Source of the DNA: Natronobacterium gregoryi SP2
GTDB taxonomy: Archaea; Halobacteriota; Halobacteria; Halobacteriales; Natrialbaceae
Direction: 5' to 3'
DNA length: 64,000 nucleotides
Assembly: GCF_000230715.2 (NCBI RefSeq)
Contig: NC_019792.1
Coordinates: forward strand, 1,178,001 to 1,242,000
Shown: one piece after another, positions 11,670-20,984 of the stretch
Layout: the number at the start of each line of letters is the position of its first letter
How positions within the stretch are numbered: the stretch's first letter is position 1
Program-made: the position numbers and the translations under genes
Notes under the pieces: generated by a model
What the model was told of the DNA's origin: nothing
The model's database searches: none
Seen by the model: only the letters and a program-made list of their open reading frames with translations

Positions 11670-12028
11670 TACCGTCCCAACCGTCGACTGACGGGTCGAA
11701 TCGAGCCACACCGCCAGATTCGACCCATCAGTGTAGGCTTGGCCCGCCACTAGTGCTTTGGCAAGCCTGAACGGATGAGTGAAACCGAATGCGGTTGTCT
11801 GGTTTCACTTATCAGTCGACGCTTGGCGGGGTACTAGTACCGCCCCAACCGTCGGCTGACTAGTTGAGAGTTGGCCCAAACCGATCACGATTCTCGATCA
11901 GAAGTGGAGTGCACTAGCCAGAGTAGACTTGGGACGGTACTAGTGGCGGGCCAAGCCTGCACTGATGAGTCGAACCCGGCCACGTGGGCCGGTTCGACTC
12001 GTCGGTCGACGGTTGGGACAGTACTAGT
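11665..12028. repeat. Array of four ACTAGT-bounded palindromic elements
   Basis: Four imperfect palindromes share boundary ACTAGT hexamers: A 11665-11754, B 11749-11838, C 11833-11944 and D 11939-12028. D is close to the reverse complement of A, so the array is itself roughly symmetrical with B and C in the middle. Each unit is about 90-112 bases with long complementary arms. The first ACTAGT contains the TAG stop of the upstream transducer. Copies of B, C and D recur at 17.5 and 20.2 kb. They have no coding capacity and could be MITE-like elements, hairpin 3' UTRs, or both. Confidence 0.85.
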
Positions 12029-12289
12029 GACGGTCACTCCTGTACTGCTGGTCGACTCCGGTCGTGTCGGCTGGTTCGACTCGGCAGTCTACGGGTGACA
12101 CGGCGGCCACAGGTTCCACGGACTGTACACGCTCGCCGATCGGTGGCGGGGAAGACGGACGGCGCGAAAACGATCGTTCGGATCTGAAACCCACTCAGAT
12201 TCCTTCGTTGCCGTCGATAGAACGCTCTCGAGGCGTAACGGGAGAGTCGAAACGGGTCGTTTAAGTGGCTCCGACGGATAGCGACTTCC
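12029..12289 (+). promoter_or_regulatory. Upstream region of rpsL with putative TATA box
   Basis: The first part (to about 12105) resembles a decayed ACTAGT-type unit. Before rpsL, TTTAAG at 12260-12265 lies about 25-30 bases upstream of the ATG at 12290, the spacing expected for a nearly leaderless haloarchaeal transcript. This suggests that rpsL-rpsG has its own promoter here, rather than depending on read-through from the RNA polymerase operon. Confidence 0.45.
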
Positions 12290-12718
12290 ATGGCAAACGG
12301 CAAATACGCCGCGCGCAAGCTCAAGAAGGACCGCCAGAATCAGCGGTGGTCCGACTCTGACTACGCGCGCCGCGCCCGTGGGCTTCGCGAGAAGTCCGAC
12401 CCGCTCGAGGGCGCACCACAGGGTCGAGGTATCGTACTCGAGAAAGTCGGCATCGAAGCAAAGCAGCCCAACTCGGCGATTCGGAAATGTGTCCGGGTCC
12501 AGCTGATCAAAAACGGGAAGCAGGTCACCGCGTTCTGTCCCGGTGACGGTGCGATCAGCTTCATCGACGAACACGACGAAGTGACCATCGCCGGTATCGG
12601 TGGGGCGAAGGGTCGTGCGATGGGCGACCTCTCCGGTGTCAACTACAAGGTCGACAAGGTCAACGGCGTCGCACTGAAGGAACTCGTTCGCGGAAACGCG
12701 GAGAAACCGGTTCGATAA
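12290..12718 (+). CDS. rpsL: 30S ribosomal protein S12 (uS12)
   Basis: Decoding-centre protein of the small subunit, 142 residues, the usual archaeal length. The conserved block [15 protein letters not shown] (near residues 60-74) and the later CPGDGAI segment identify it clearly. ATG 12290 is the family start. It is followed after 2 bases by rpsG. In this genome it is separated from nusA by about 4.5 kb of transducer genes and repeats. Confidence 0.98.
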   Translation: MANGKYAARKLKKDRQNQRWSDSDYARRARGLREKSDPLEGAPQGRGIVLEKVGIEAKQPNSAIRKCVRVQLIKNGKQVTAFCPGDGAISFIDEHDEVTIAGIGGAKGRAMGDLSGVNYKVDKVNGVALKELVRGNAEKPVR

Positions 12719-12720
12719 CT

Positions 12721-13329
12721 ATGTCGGCAGAAGACCAGCCGGACCCGGACGCCCCTGCGGGCGGTGCGGACGTTTCGGCAAAGCTTTTCGGAACCTGGGA
12801 GCTAGACGAGATCGAGTACGAAGATCCCTCGACCGAGCGATACATCACGGTGACGCCGGTCGCACACACTGCTGGCCGACACGCCAGCAAGCAGTTCAAG
12901 AAATCCCAGATCTCGATCGTCGAGCGCTTTATCAACCGTCTGATGCAGACTGACGAGAACACGGGCAAAAAGCAAAAGACGCTCAACTACGTCCGTGACG
13001 CCTTCGAGATCATCCACGAACGGACCGAAGAAAACCCCATTCAGGTGCTCGTGACCGCCGTCGAGAACGCCGCACCACGGGAAGAGACTGTCCGTCTGAA
13101 ATACGGCGGTATCTCCGTCCCGAAGGCGGTCGACGTCGCTCCACAGCGTCGCGTCGACCAGGCACTGAAGTTCCTGGCCGAAGGCGTACACAACGACTCG
13201 TTCAAGACGACGACTCCCATCGAGGAAGCGGTCGCAAGCCAGCTTATCGGCGCAGCCAACTACGACGTTCAGACGTACGCAGTCAGCCAAAAAGAAGAGA
13301 AAGAACGCGTCGCGGCAGCAGCCCGATAA
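12721..13329 (+). CDS. rpsG: 30S ribosomal protein S7 (uS7)
   Basis: Small-subunit head protein that binds 16S rRNA near the E site, 202 residues. Conserved archaeal/eukaryal segments such as SIVERFINRLMQ and RRVDQALKFLAEG are present, with an acidic N-terminal extension typical of haloarchaea. It starts 2 bases after rpsL, so the pair is co-transcribed. In many haloarchaea aEF-2 follows soon after; here it is 4.6 kb downstream beyond a transducer, a metalloprotease-like gene and repeats. Confidence 0.98.
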   Translation: MSAEDQPDPDAPAGGADVSAKLFGTWELDEIEYEDPSTERYITVTPVAHTAGRHASKQFKKSQISIVERFINRLMQTDENTGKKQKTLNYVRDAFEIIHERTEENPIQVLVTAVENAAPREETVRLKYGGISVPKAVDVAPQRRVDQALKFLAEGVHNDSFKTTTPIEEAVASQLIGAANYDVQTYAVSQKEEKERVAAAAR

Positions 13330-13588
13330 CGACGGCTACTCTCCCGTCTCGCAGCCGCTATCTCTCGCGTTTCGACGACTGGGACAGTCGTCCCGTCGGT
13401 TTCGCTCTCGGGCGGTCCGGTTTCGATACGTGACTCGAGCCGACGGCCTGACCGATCGGCAGCAGACCGAGCCGTGTAAACGTGTTTTACGTTTGGTCTC
13501 TCTCGATCACGACAGACACACGGTCGAGTAAACGATAGCCGAGTTCCCACCCCCACCATTCTTGTACGTTCGTCATCATAATCGGTCT

Positions 13589-16543
13589 ATGAATTTGCTA
13601 CGTGGGTCGACGGCGGCCGCACTCAGGTTCGCGATACTGTCAGCCTGCGTCGCGGCAGTCGTCGTCGGCGCTGGCGTGCTCGCCGGGCTCCCGGGACTGC
13701 TCGGCGGTGGAGCGTTGATCGTGGTCACAGGCACCGTGCTCGGCTACTGGATCAGCGGGCAAATCGCCGGGACGATCGAGCGGGTCCAGTCCGAATCGAC
13801 GGCGGGCGATACCGACGCAGTCGACGTCGACTTCGACGCGATGACCGACGTGGAAGACGTCGGCGACGCCATCGAGGCGACGCTGCGTGAAAATCGCAGA
13901 CTCCGAAGCCGAATCGGGACGGTCGAGGACGACCTCGAGCGCCTCGAGGCACGCAACGAGCGTATCGAATCGCAGGCGGCCGAACTCGAGGAGGCGATGC
14001 GGCTGTGTGCGGCCGGCCGACTCGCCCACCGGATCGAGCCCGACGAGGACGCGCCGGTGTCGGTCGCCGAGGAGTTCAACGCGATGATGGACGAACTCGA
14101 GGGGACGATCCGCCACCTGAAGGACTTCGTGACGCTCGTGGTCACCTCGAGCGACGAGCTCATGGCCGGCACCGGCGAAGTGACGGCGGCGAGTACGGAG
14201 ATCAGCGACGACATCCAAGAGATCGCCGACGGTGCGTCGGTCCAGTCCGAGCGTCTCGCGTCGGCCACCGCCGAGACCGACGAGCTCTCGGCGAACATCG
14301 AGGAGATTGCGAGTCGGTCCGAACGGGTCGCGACGATTTCGGCAGAGACGGCCAAGACGGGACGAAAAGGAAAGGAAGCGGCACAGACGGCGATCGACGG
14401 CATCGAAGAGATCGGCACTGGATCGACGGAAGCGGTGGAGGCGATCGAAACCCTGCACGAGGACGTGAAGGCGATCGACGAACTGGTCGAGATGATCTCC
14501 GAGATCGCCTGGCAGACGAACATGCTCGCGGTGAACGCGAACATCGAGGCGTCACGAGGCGAATCCAAAGACGGCGACGAGGAGGGGTTCGCCGTCGTCG
14601 CCTCGGAGATCAAAGAACTCGCGAGCGAGGTCCAGTCGGCGGCCGAAGAGATCGAAACCCGACTCGAGCGGATTCAAGCGCGGACCGAAACGGCGACCGA
14701 GGCGGTCACCGAGACCGAGGAGCTCATCGCGGCCCACACCGACTCGGTCGAGAACGCGCTGTCTGCACTCGAGGAGATCGCCGAGTACGCCGAGCAGACC
14801 AACGACGGCGTCCAAGAGATCTCGGCGGCAGCCGACCAGCAGGCCGAATCGACCCAGCAGGTCGTCGCACTAGTCGACGAGACGGCGACGATCAGCGACC
14901 GTACCTCTACACTCGCCGAGAACGTGGCGGCGTCGGCCGAGGAACAGACGACTGCACTCTCGAGTGTCTCCGATAGCGCGGCTGAACTGGCGGAAAGCGC
15001 AACGTGGCTCCGTGATACGCTCGATATGTACAAGGCACGCCAGGATGTGCCGGGCCAGGAGCGTGCGCCGGCGGTAGTGACCGAGGGCGACTCGAGTGTG
15101 AGTGTGGCCGCAAACGAGAACGCAAACGCGAACACGAACGAAAACGAGAACGCGACCACCGGCGATGGTCGATCGCCGTCGACGCTCCCAGAAGACGGCG
15201 TCGACGGGGGAGCGGCGTCGGTGACGGACGCGACGGGTCCGCCGTCGGAGACGGCCGACGGCACGACTTTCGAGTTCAATGATCTCGAGTCGGCCGATGG
15301 CACTGCAGGCGCGACCGACGATCTGCCGACACAGTTCGGCAGCGGCGTCGCCGTCGGAGACGACGGGTTCGAGGTCGGCAAAGCGGCTGCGGCCCGGGCA
15401 GCCGACGGCCTCGAGACCGACGGACGCGTCGACTTCGGGCAAGTGTTTTGTTCACCGGAGTACGACTACGAAGCGGTACTCGCCGGCATTCGATCGGTCG
15501 TCGGCGACGAAGCCAACCTGATCGGGTCCTCGTCGTCGGGCGAGTTCACCGAAGAGACCAGTACTGAGGGGAGTGTCACCGTTGCACTCGTTGCGAGCGA
15601 TACGATCCGTTTTTTCAGCGGAATCGGGACCGACCTTTCGGACGGCGTTGCAAGCGCGGTAAACGAGGCTCTCGAGTCGCTTCCGGCTTCGGTGGCGGGG
15701 TATCCACACCGGTCGGCGATCGTGCTCCACGACGGGCTGGCAGGTGTCGGCGACCAAGTCGCAGTGGCGACCCAGCGAAATCTCGGTCACGACACGAGTT
15801 TCGTCGGGGGGTCTGCGGGCGACGATCTGGCGATGGAAGCGACCCACGTGTTCCACGACGGAAGGATCGAAACTGACGCAGTCGTCGTCGGCTTGCTGGC
15901 GTCGAAAACACCCGTCACGATCAGCGTCGATCACGGTCACTCGCCCATCTCGGAGCCGCTGACGGTAACACAATCCGAAGGCGGACGTGTCCTCGAATTC
16001 GACGGCGAACCCGCCTTCGAGGCCTGGCGGGAAGTCGTCGAGCCCTATCTCGAGGAGCGTGGCCGCGCGGTCGACTTCGACGCGCTCGAGGACGGGAGCC
16101 TCGAGCTGTTGGGCCTGTTAACCGAGTTCGAGTTCGGCATCGAGGAAGGGCGAGGTGCGAGCGACGACGGGTACAAGATCCGCTGGCCGGGTCTGTCACT
16201 GACGACCGAAGGATACCTCGACTTCCCAGTCGGCGTCCCTGAGGGAACCGAACTGCGCGTGATGCACAGTCCGAAACCCGACCAGATCGAGTCGGCAAGA
16301 GACACTGCACGCGATGCCGTCGAGAATACCGGTTCGGAGGCGGTCGCCGGCGGCTTCGTCTACGACTGTGCCTGTAGATCGATCATCCTCGAGGACGAGT
16401 TCGGCGAGGCGGTCGACGTGATGGCCGACGAACTCGAGGTTCCGTTTACTGGGATCGAAACCTACGGTGAACTCTGCATGGAGCGGGGGCAGTTGAGCGG
16501 ATTCCACAACACGACGTCGGTCGTGATGTTGCTTCCTGAGTGA
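13589..16543 (+). CDS. Transducer with C-terminal FIST sensory domain
   Basis: 984 residues. The N-terminus has two closely spaced TM segments (about residues 12-50) with almost no extracellular loop. HAMP-like helices and a methyl-accepting signalling coiled coil follow, with hairpin tip AWQTNMLAVNANIEAS near residue 305. The tip is followed by a short SKDGDEE insertion before FAVVASEIKEL. After an Asn/Glu-rich linker (about residues 500-530), residues from about 590 to the end match FIST_N and FIST_C sensor domains (GSSSSGEF, FVGGSAGDDLAM). The FIST domain is therefore cytoplasmic and C-terminal, an unusual layout. ATG 13589 is preferred over TTG 13562 because it directly precedes the first TM. 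The ligand is unknown; FIST domains are thought to bind small molecules such as amino acids. Confidence 0.85.
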   Translation: MNLLRGSTAAALRFAILSACVAAVVVGAGVLAGLPGLLGGGALIVVTGTVLGYWISGQIAGTIERVQSESTAGDTDAVDVDFDAMTDVEDVGDAIEATLRENRRLRSRIGTVEDDLERLEARNERIESQAAELEEAMRLCAAGRLAHRIEPDEDAPVSVAEEFNAMMDELEGTIRHLKDFVTLVVTSSDELMAGTGEVTAASTEISDDIQEIADGASVQSERLASATAETDELSANIEEIASRSERVATISAETAKTGRKGKEAAQTAIDGIEEIGTGSTEAVEAIETLHEDVKAIDELVEMISEIAWQTNMLAVNANIEASRGESKDGDEEGFAVVASEIKELASEVQSAAEEIETRLERIQARTETATEAVTETEELIAAHTDSVENALSALEEIAEYAEQTNDGVQEISAAADQQAESTQQVVALVDETATISDRTSTLAENVAASAEEQTTALSSVSDSAAELAESATWLRDTLDMYKARQDVPGQERAPAVVTEGDSSVSVAANENANANTNENENATTGDGRSPSTLPEDGVDGGAASVTDATGPPSETADGTTFEFNDLESADGTAGATDDLPTQFGSGVAVGDDGFEVGKAAAARAADGLETDGRVDFGQVFCSPEYDYEAVLAGIRSVVGDEANLIGSSSSGEFTEETSTEGSVTVALVASDTIRFFSGIGTDLSDGVASAVNEALESLPASVAGYPHRSAIVLHDGLAGVGDQVAVATQRNLGHDTSFVGGSAGDDLAMEATHVFHDGRIETDAVVVGLLASKTPVTISVDHGHSPISEPLTVTQSEGGRVLEFDGEPAFEAWREVVEPYLEERGRAVDFDALEDGSLELLGLLTEFEFGIEEGRGASDDGYKIRWPGLSLTTEGYLDFPVGVPEGTELRVMHSPKPDQIESARDTARDAVENTGSEAVAGGFVYDCACRSIILEDEFGEAVDVMADELEVPFTGIETYGELCMERGQLSGFHNTTSVVMLLPE

Positions 16544-16558
16544 TAGCCCGCTTCGTCT

Positions 16559-17314
16559 TCAGTCCGCTGCGCGACCTCCGCCGGCGACGTACTCGCGGGT
16601 CGCGCCGACCAGCACCTGCCGGTAATCGCTCGAGTTGGGATCTCTCGCTAGCTCCCGGAACCGGCGGTTGAATCCTTCGAAGTCGACGCCGGGCGCGTCC
16701 ATCGCGGCTACGTGAGCGAGGTCGTACAGGCGGTGATCGTCGTCGACCAGGTCGTGTCGTTCCGCGAGCGCGAGCGCGAAGGCCGCGTTGACGGCCGTAA
16801 TCTCGGGGTCGGCAGTCGGGGAGAGACGGCGAAAGGCAGGCCTCGAGATGGGGTCCGGACGGTCCGCGACTGCCGCTGCGAGGCTGGACTCGAGATAGGC
16901 AAGCAGTTTCTCGCCGGAGTCGACCGAGAGGGTGATGTCGTCTGCGTAGATGTCTTTCATGTGGTTGGCGATCTGGTGGCAGTGAGCGAGTTTGCGCCGC
17001 TCGACGCTCTTGCCGGCCAGCGCCAGGAAGAGGACCTCGTCGGTCGACTGGGTGTGAGACGGATGTTCCTGTTCGTACCTGGCCATGTGAGCGAATTCGT
17101 GGAGGGCGAGCTCTCGAGCCATCGCGCTCGAGGCGGCCTGTCTGGAGATGTTGAGGACGTGACGGTCCTCGTAGTGGCCGGCCCAGGTACGCTCGTCCGG
17201 GTCGTCTCGTAACTGGACGTACACCGGCAAGGAGAGATCGTGCTCGGTCTCGAAGCGGTCACGAGCGCCGAGAAACGGGGACGTGGGGCCAGGGCCCTGG
17301 ACGCGTATATCCAT
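16559..17314 (-). CDS. Haloarchaeal protein with HEFAH metalloprotease-like motif
   Basis: 251-residue soluble acidic protein that resembles an uncharacterised haloarchaeal family (DUF5781-like, from memory). The sequence LALHEFAHMARYEQEHP contains HExxH, the zinc-binding and catalytic signature of many metallopeptidases, in a predicted helix near residues 75-90. A third ligand could be one of the following Glu or His residues. There is no signal peptide or TM. ATG 17314 is chosen over TTG 17329. It converges on the transducer-FIST gene with only 15 bases between the stops. Peptidase activity is inference from the motif. Confidence 0.7.
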   Translation of the reverse strand: MDIRVQGPGPTSPFLGARDRFETEHDLSLPVYVQLRDDPDERTWAGHYEDRHVLNISRQAASSAMARELALHEFAHMARYEQEHPSHTQSTDEVLFLALAGKSVERRKLAHCHQIANHMKDIYADDITLSVDSGEKLLAYLESSLAAAVADRPDPISRPAFRRLSPTADPEITAVNAAFALALAERHDLVDDDHRLYDLAHVAAMDAPGVDFEGFNRRFRELARDPNSSDYRQVLVGATREYVAGGGRAAD

Positions 17315-17387
17315 GCTGATAACTACCAAGGGCGGAGATGGTATGTCTCTTACGCCCGCTTTCGCGAGCCGCGAGAACGAATTGTAC

Positions 17388-17496
17388 CGTGATACGGTTT
17401 ACTGTAGTCAGTGATACGGACTGCTGTCCGATGTCCCAGCGCGACCGCGAGCCCGTCTTCGGTTGCGGCGGAACTGACGTACAGCAAACCGTATGA
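17388..17496. repeat. TGATACGG-family palindromic element
   Basis: A palindrome runs from TGATACGG at 17412 to CCGTATGA ending at 17496, with inner arms around CGCGACCGC and GTTGCGGCGG. A second partial terminus (TGATACGGTTTACTGTAG) precedes it at 17391. It lies between the DUF5781-like gene start and aEF-2 and is not at a stop codon, unlike several other copies. Confidence 0.75.
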
Positions 17497-17499
17497 CGG

Positions 17500-17653
17500 C
17501 CGACCGCCGACCGCGTTCTGTCGATCGACGGTTGGGACGGTACTAGTACTATCCCAAGTGTGGACCGACTAGTTGAGAGTTGGCCCAAACCGATCACGAC
17601 TTTCGATCAGGAGTAGAGTGTACTAGTCAGAGTAGACTTGGGGCACTATTAGT
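17500..17653. repeat. ACTAGT-family elements: half D unit plus C unit
   Basis: Bases 17521-17547 match the last part of the D unit (GTCGACGGTTGGGACGGT-like, ending in ACTAGT). From ACTAGT 17542 to ATTAGT 17653 the sequence is a close copy of unit C of the 11.8 kb array, including TTGAGAGTTGGCCCAAACC. The break inside D suggests truncation by the adjacent TGATACGG element. Confidence 0.75.
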
Positions 17654-17979
17654 TACAGCAATCCGTACTCGTGGTCCGGTCGACGCCCGATTGACGGCTC
17701 CCGTCGTCGAGACGGGGCCTCGAGGCCACGTCTCCGTAACTGAGAGGGAGACTCCGAGCTGGGGGAGTCGTTGGACGAGACGGGAGGCCGACCGCGCTCG
17801 GGAACGGTCAAATCGAGGGGTCCAGCTGCAGCGGCGAGTTGTCTCGTGAGTGGCGTGGCTGTTGCGTGGTATTAACTCACGTAAACTAGATATTCTGGAC
17901 CGTAAGCGGGGGGAGCGGTCAAATTCCGACGCCGACGAAACACTACCCTTTTGACCCCGCTAGCGGTATGGAGGTGTAT
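17654..17979 (+). promoter_or_regulatory. Upstream region of aEF-2
   Basis: The first 200 bases hold nothing recognisable. AT-richer sequence at 17868-17900 (GGTATTAACTCACGTAAAC) may hold a promoter. GGAGGTG at 17970-17976 ends three bases before the ATG at 17980 and is a good Shine-Dalgarno match. It decides the start of aEF-2 in favour of 17980 over the in-frame ATG at 17968. Confidence 0.5.
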
Positions 17980-20166
17980 ATGGGCCGACGCAAGAAGATC
18001 GTCCAAGAGTGTGAACGGCTGATGGACGAACCGGAGAACATCCGGAACATCGCCATCGCCGCTCACGTCGATCACGGAAAAACGACACTCTCCGACAATC
18101 TGCTGGCTGGCGCGGGCATGATCTCCGACGAGACTGCCGGCGAACAGCTCGCGATGGACACGGAGGAAGACGAGCAAGAGCGTGGGATCACCATCGACGC
18201 GGCGAACGTCTCGATGACCCACGAGTACGAGGGCACCAATCACCTTATCAACCTCATCGACACGCCGGGCCACGTCGACTTCGGTGGCGACGTGACGCGT
18301 GCGATGCGTGCCGTCGACGGCGCGCTGGTGGTCGTCGACGCCGTCGAGGGCGCGATGCCCCAGACCGAGACCGTCCTGCGCCAGGCGCTGCGTGAAGGCG
18401 TCAAGCCGACCCTGTTCATCAACAAGGTCGACCGCCTGATCTCCGAACTGCAGGAGGGTCCCGAGGAGATGCAACAGCGTCTCGTCTCGGTCATCAACGA
18501 CGTCAACGAACTCATCCGCGGGATGACCCAGGACATGGACGACATCGACGACTGGACCGTCTCCGTCGAGGACGGTACCGTCGGATTCGGTAGTGCGCTG
18601 TACAAGTGGGGTGTCTCTATGCCCTCCATGCAGCGTACCGGGATGGACTTCGGCGACATCATGGAACTCGAGCGCAACGACAAGCGTCAGGAACTCCACG
18701 AGCGGACGCCGCTGTCGGACGTCGTGCTCGACATGGTCTGTGAGCACTTCCCGAACCCGGTCGACGCACAGCCCCGACGTATCCCGCGCATCTGGCGTGG
18801 TGACGACGAGACCGAACTCGCCGAAGGCATGCGTCTCGTCGACGAGGACGGCAATGTCGTCTTCATGGTCACCGACATCGCGATGGACCCCCACGCCGGC
18901 GAGGTTGCCTCCGGCCGCGTCTTCTCGGGCACCCTCGAGAAGGGCCAGGAGTTGTACGTCTCCGGAACCGCAGGCAAGAACCGCGTCCAGTCTGTCGGGA
19001 TCTACATGGGCGGTGAACGCGAGGAAGTCGAGCACGTTCCCGCGGGGAACATCGCCGCCGTCACCGGTCTCAAGGACGCTATCGCAGGTTCGACGGTCTC
19101 GAGCGTCGAGATGACGCCGTTCGAATCGATCGAGCACATCTCCGAGCCTGTCATTACGAAGTCCGTCGAGGCCCAGACCATGGACGACCTGCCGAAGCTG
19201 ATCGAGACGCTACGGCAGGTCTCCAAGGAAGACCCAACGATCCAGATTACCATTAACGAGGACACCGGCGAGCACCTGATCTCGGGCCAGGGTGAACTCC
19301 ACCTCGAAGTCATCACCCAGCGTATCGAGAAGAACCAGGGCATCCCCGTGAATACGGGTGAGCCGATCGTCGTCTACCGCGAGCAGCCCCAGGGAGCGAG
19401 TGCGGAGGTCGAGGGTATCTCTCCGAACCGCCACAACCGCTTCTACATCACGATCGAGCCGATGACGAACGAACTCGTCGACACGATCAAGCTCGGCGAG
19501 GCGTCGATGGACATGCCCGAGCAGGAGCGCCGTGAAGCCCTGCAGGACGCTGGCATGGACAAGGACACGTCCCAGAACGTCGAGCACATCCACGGGACGA
19601 ACATCCTCATCGACGACACGAAGGGTATCCAGCACCTAAACGAGACGATGGAACTCGTGATCGAAGGGCTCGAGGACGCCCTGAACAACGGCCCACTCGC
19701 GAACGAGCCGGTCCAGGGGACACTCATCCGCCTGCACGACGCCCGACTCCACGAGGACACCATCCACCGCGGTCCGGCACAGGTCATCCCTGCAGTCCGA
19801 AACGCCGTCCACAACGCGCTGATCGACGGCAAAATCAAGATGCTCGAGCCGATGCAGGATGTCCGTATTGACGTGCCAAACGACCATATGGGTGCCGCCT
19901 CGGGCGAGATTCAGGGTCGTCGTGGCCGCGTCGACGATATGTACCAAGAAGGCGATCTCATGGTCGTCGAAGGGATCGCTCCGGTCGGCGAGATGATCGG
20001 TTTCGCCTCGGACATCCGGAGTGCGACCGAGGGTCGTGCCTCCTGGAACACGGAGAACGCCGGTTTCGAAGTCATGTCCGACTCACTCCAGCGCGAGAAG
20101 ATCATGGAGATCCGCGAGCGCAAGGGCATGAAGCTCGAACTGCCAGAACACATCGACTACATCTAG
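17980..20166 (+). CDS. fusA: Translation elongation factor aEF-2
   Basis: GTPase that drives tRNA-mRNA translocation, 728 residues, the normal archaeal length. G1 is [10 protein letters not shown] (residues 28-37), G3 is DTPGHVD near 95-101 and G4 is NKVD near 148. In domain IV, His596 in the segment [10 protein letters not shown] sits at the position modified to diphthamide. The start at 17980 ([10 protein letters not shown]) matches relatives and has a Shine-Dalgarno sequence just upstream. The TAG stop at 20164-20166 falls inside CTAGT, the first bases of a B-type palindromic repeat. Confidence 0.98.
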   Translation: MGRRKKIVQECERLMDEPENIRNIAIAAHVDHGKTTLSDNLLAGAGMISDETAGEQLAMDTEEDEQERGITIDAANVSMTHEYEGTNHLINLIDTPGHVDFGGDVTRAMRAVDGALVVVDAVEGAMPQTETVLRQALREGVKPTLFINKVDRLISELQEGPEEMQQRLVSVINDVNELIRGMTQDMDDIDDWTVSVEDGTVGFGSALYKWGVSMPSMQRTGMDFGDIMELERNDKRQELHERTPLSDVVLDMVCEHFPNPVDAQPRRIPRIWRGDDETELAEGMRLVDEDGNVVFMVTDIAMDPHAGEVASGRVFSGTLEKGQELYVSGTAGKNRVQSVGIYMGGEREEVEHVPAGNIAAVTGLKDAIAGSTVSSVEMTPFESIEHISEPVITKSVEAQTMDDLPKLIETLRQVSKEDPTIQITINEDTGEHLISGQGELHLEVITQRIEKNQGIPVNTGEPIVVYREQPQGASAEVEGISPNRHNRFYITIEPMTNELVDTIKLGEASMDMPEQERREALQDAGMDKDTSQNVEHIHGTNILIDDTKGIQHLNETMELVIEGLEDALNNGPLANEPVQGTLIRLHDARLHEDTIHRGPAQVIPAVRNAVHNALIDGKIKMLEPMQDVRIDVPNDHMGAASGEIQGRRGRVDDMYQEGDLMVVEGIAPVGEMIGFASDIRSATEGRASWNTENAGFEVMSDSLQREKIMEIRERKGMKLELPEHIDYI

Positions 20167-20251
20167 TGCTTTGGCAAGCCTGAACGGATGAGTGAAACCG
20201 AATGCGGTCGTCTGGGTTCACGCAGCAGTCGACGCTTGGCGGAGTACTAGT
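20163..20251. repeat. ACTAGT-family B unit overlapping the aEF-2 stop
   Basis: Close copy of unit B of the 11.8 kb array (GCTTTGGCAAGCCTGAACGG at its start). It runs from CTAGT, which contains the aEF-2 stop codon, to ACTAGT at 20246-20251. The middle (GTTCACGCAGCAGTCGACG) has diverged a little from the first copy. Confidence 0.8.
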
Positions 20252-20335
20252 GGCGGGCCAAGCCTGAACTGAGGGGTCGAATCCGGCGGTGTCGCTCGAT
20301 TCGACCCGTCAGTTGATGGTTTGTCCGCTACGAGT
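20246..20335. repeat. ACTAGT-family D unit
   Basis: Begins at the ACTAGT shared with the preceding B unit and follows unit D (GGCGGGCCAAGCCTGAACTG, GGGTCGAATCC, GATTCGACCC) to a decayed terminus ACGAGT at 20330-20335. The arms GGGTCGAATC and GATTCGACCC are complementary. Confidence 0.75.
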
Positions 20336-20576
20336 CCCAGTTTTTTACTCGGTCGTCTCTCCTTTCGTCGTGATCCGATCGTCGACTGTAGAGTCGACGC
20401 CAGTGGCGTGGTTGTCGGTCAACTCTGGGCGCTGCTAGGCGTCCGTCACGAGATAAAGTCCCGTCCGTCGGCAAGACCGTCGCAGTTGGAACCAGGTTCC
20501 GAAACTCGAGATGGGGCCGCATGCGACGCAAGAACACCGTCGACTCCGACGGCAGCGACCCAGCTCGAGCCGGCAG
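20336..20576. other. Gene-free spacer
   Basis: No start codon with convincing coding character, RNA gene or clear promoter is seen between the D repeat and the next palindromic element. Short frames here are arginine- and serine-rich, the usual sign of out-of-frame GC-rich DNA. Confidence 0.4.
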
Positions 20577-20728
20577 TCATACGGAATGCTGTACCGATGT
20601 ATCGGTTCGACCGCAGGGAGCTCGCGGTCGCGCCGGAACTGACTGATACGGATTGCTGTAACTAGTTACCGCCGATCGCCGACCCCGTTCTGGCGATCGG
20701 CGGTAAGTGAATACAGCAAACCGTATGA
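20577..20728. repeat. Two tandem TGATACGG-family elements
   Basis: The first runs from TCATACGGAATGCTGT (20577) to about 20643 with arms around TTCGACCGC and GCGGTCGCGCCGG. The second begins TGATACGG at 20644, has inner arms TTACCGCCGATCGCC and GGCGATCGGCGGTAA, and ends CAAACCGTATGA at 20728. The second copy shows that the outer ends are kept while the inner stem sequence varies. Confidence 0.75.
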
Positions 20729-20781
20729 CAGCACACCGTCCCAGAGATCGACGGCCGAGAGTAGACGACGGCTCTCGAGTT

Positions 20782-20872
20782 GCTAATTTCCGTTCCACTC
20801 GTCGACTGACGAGCCAAACCGGCCTACACGGACAGTTCGGCCCAACAGTGCAGGCTTGGGCTGTCTCTCGGA
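20782..20872. repeat. Degenerate ACTAGT-family A unit
   Basis: Follows unit A in part (CGTCGACTGACGAGCCAAACC, then AACAGTGCAGGCTTGG) but has lost both ACTAGT ends (GCTAAT at the left). It is therefore an older copy of the same family. Confidence 0.55.
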
Positions 20873-20984
20873 TAGACGCGTCTCGTGGGGAGTAATAAAC
20901 TGGTGGACGGAAACTGCGAGTACCCCTACCCGGCAGTCCACCGTTCTATCGAATCAGTTATCTGCATGTGGGATATGCTTTGTG
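20873..20984. other. Left flank of the IS element
   Basis: Contains an inverted repeat (GGTGGAC at 20912, GTCCACC at 20937) that could form a hairpin. It ends in TTTGTG at 20979-20984, which recurs just after the insertion sequence and is read as the target duplication. No gene is visible. Confidence 0.4.
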
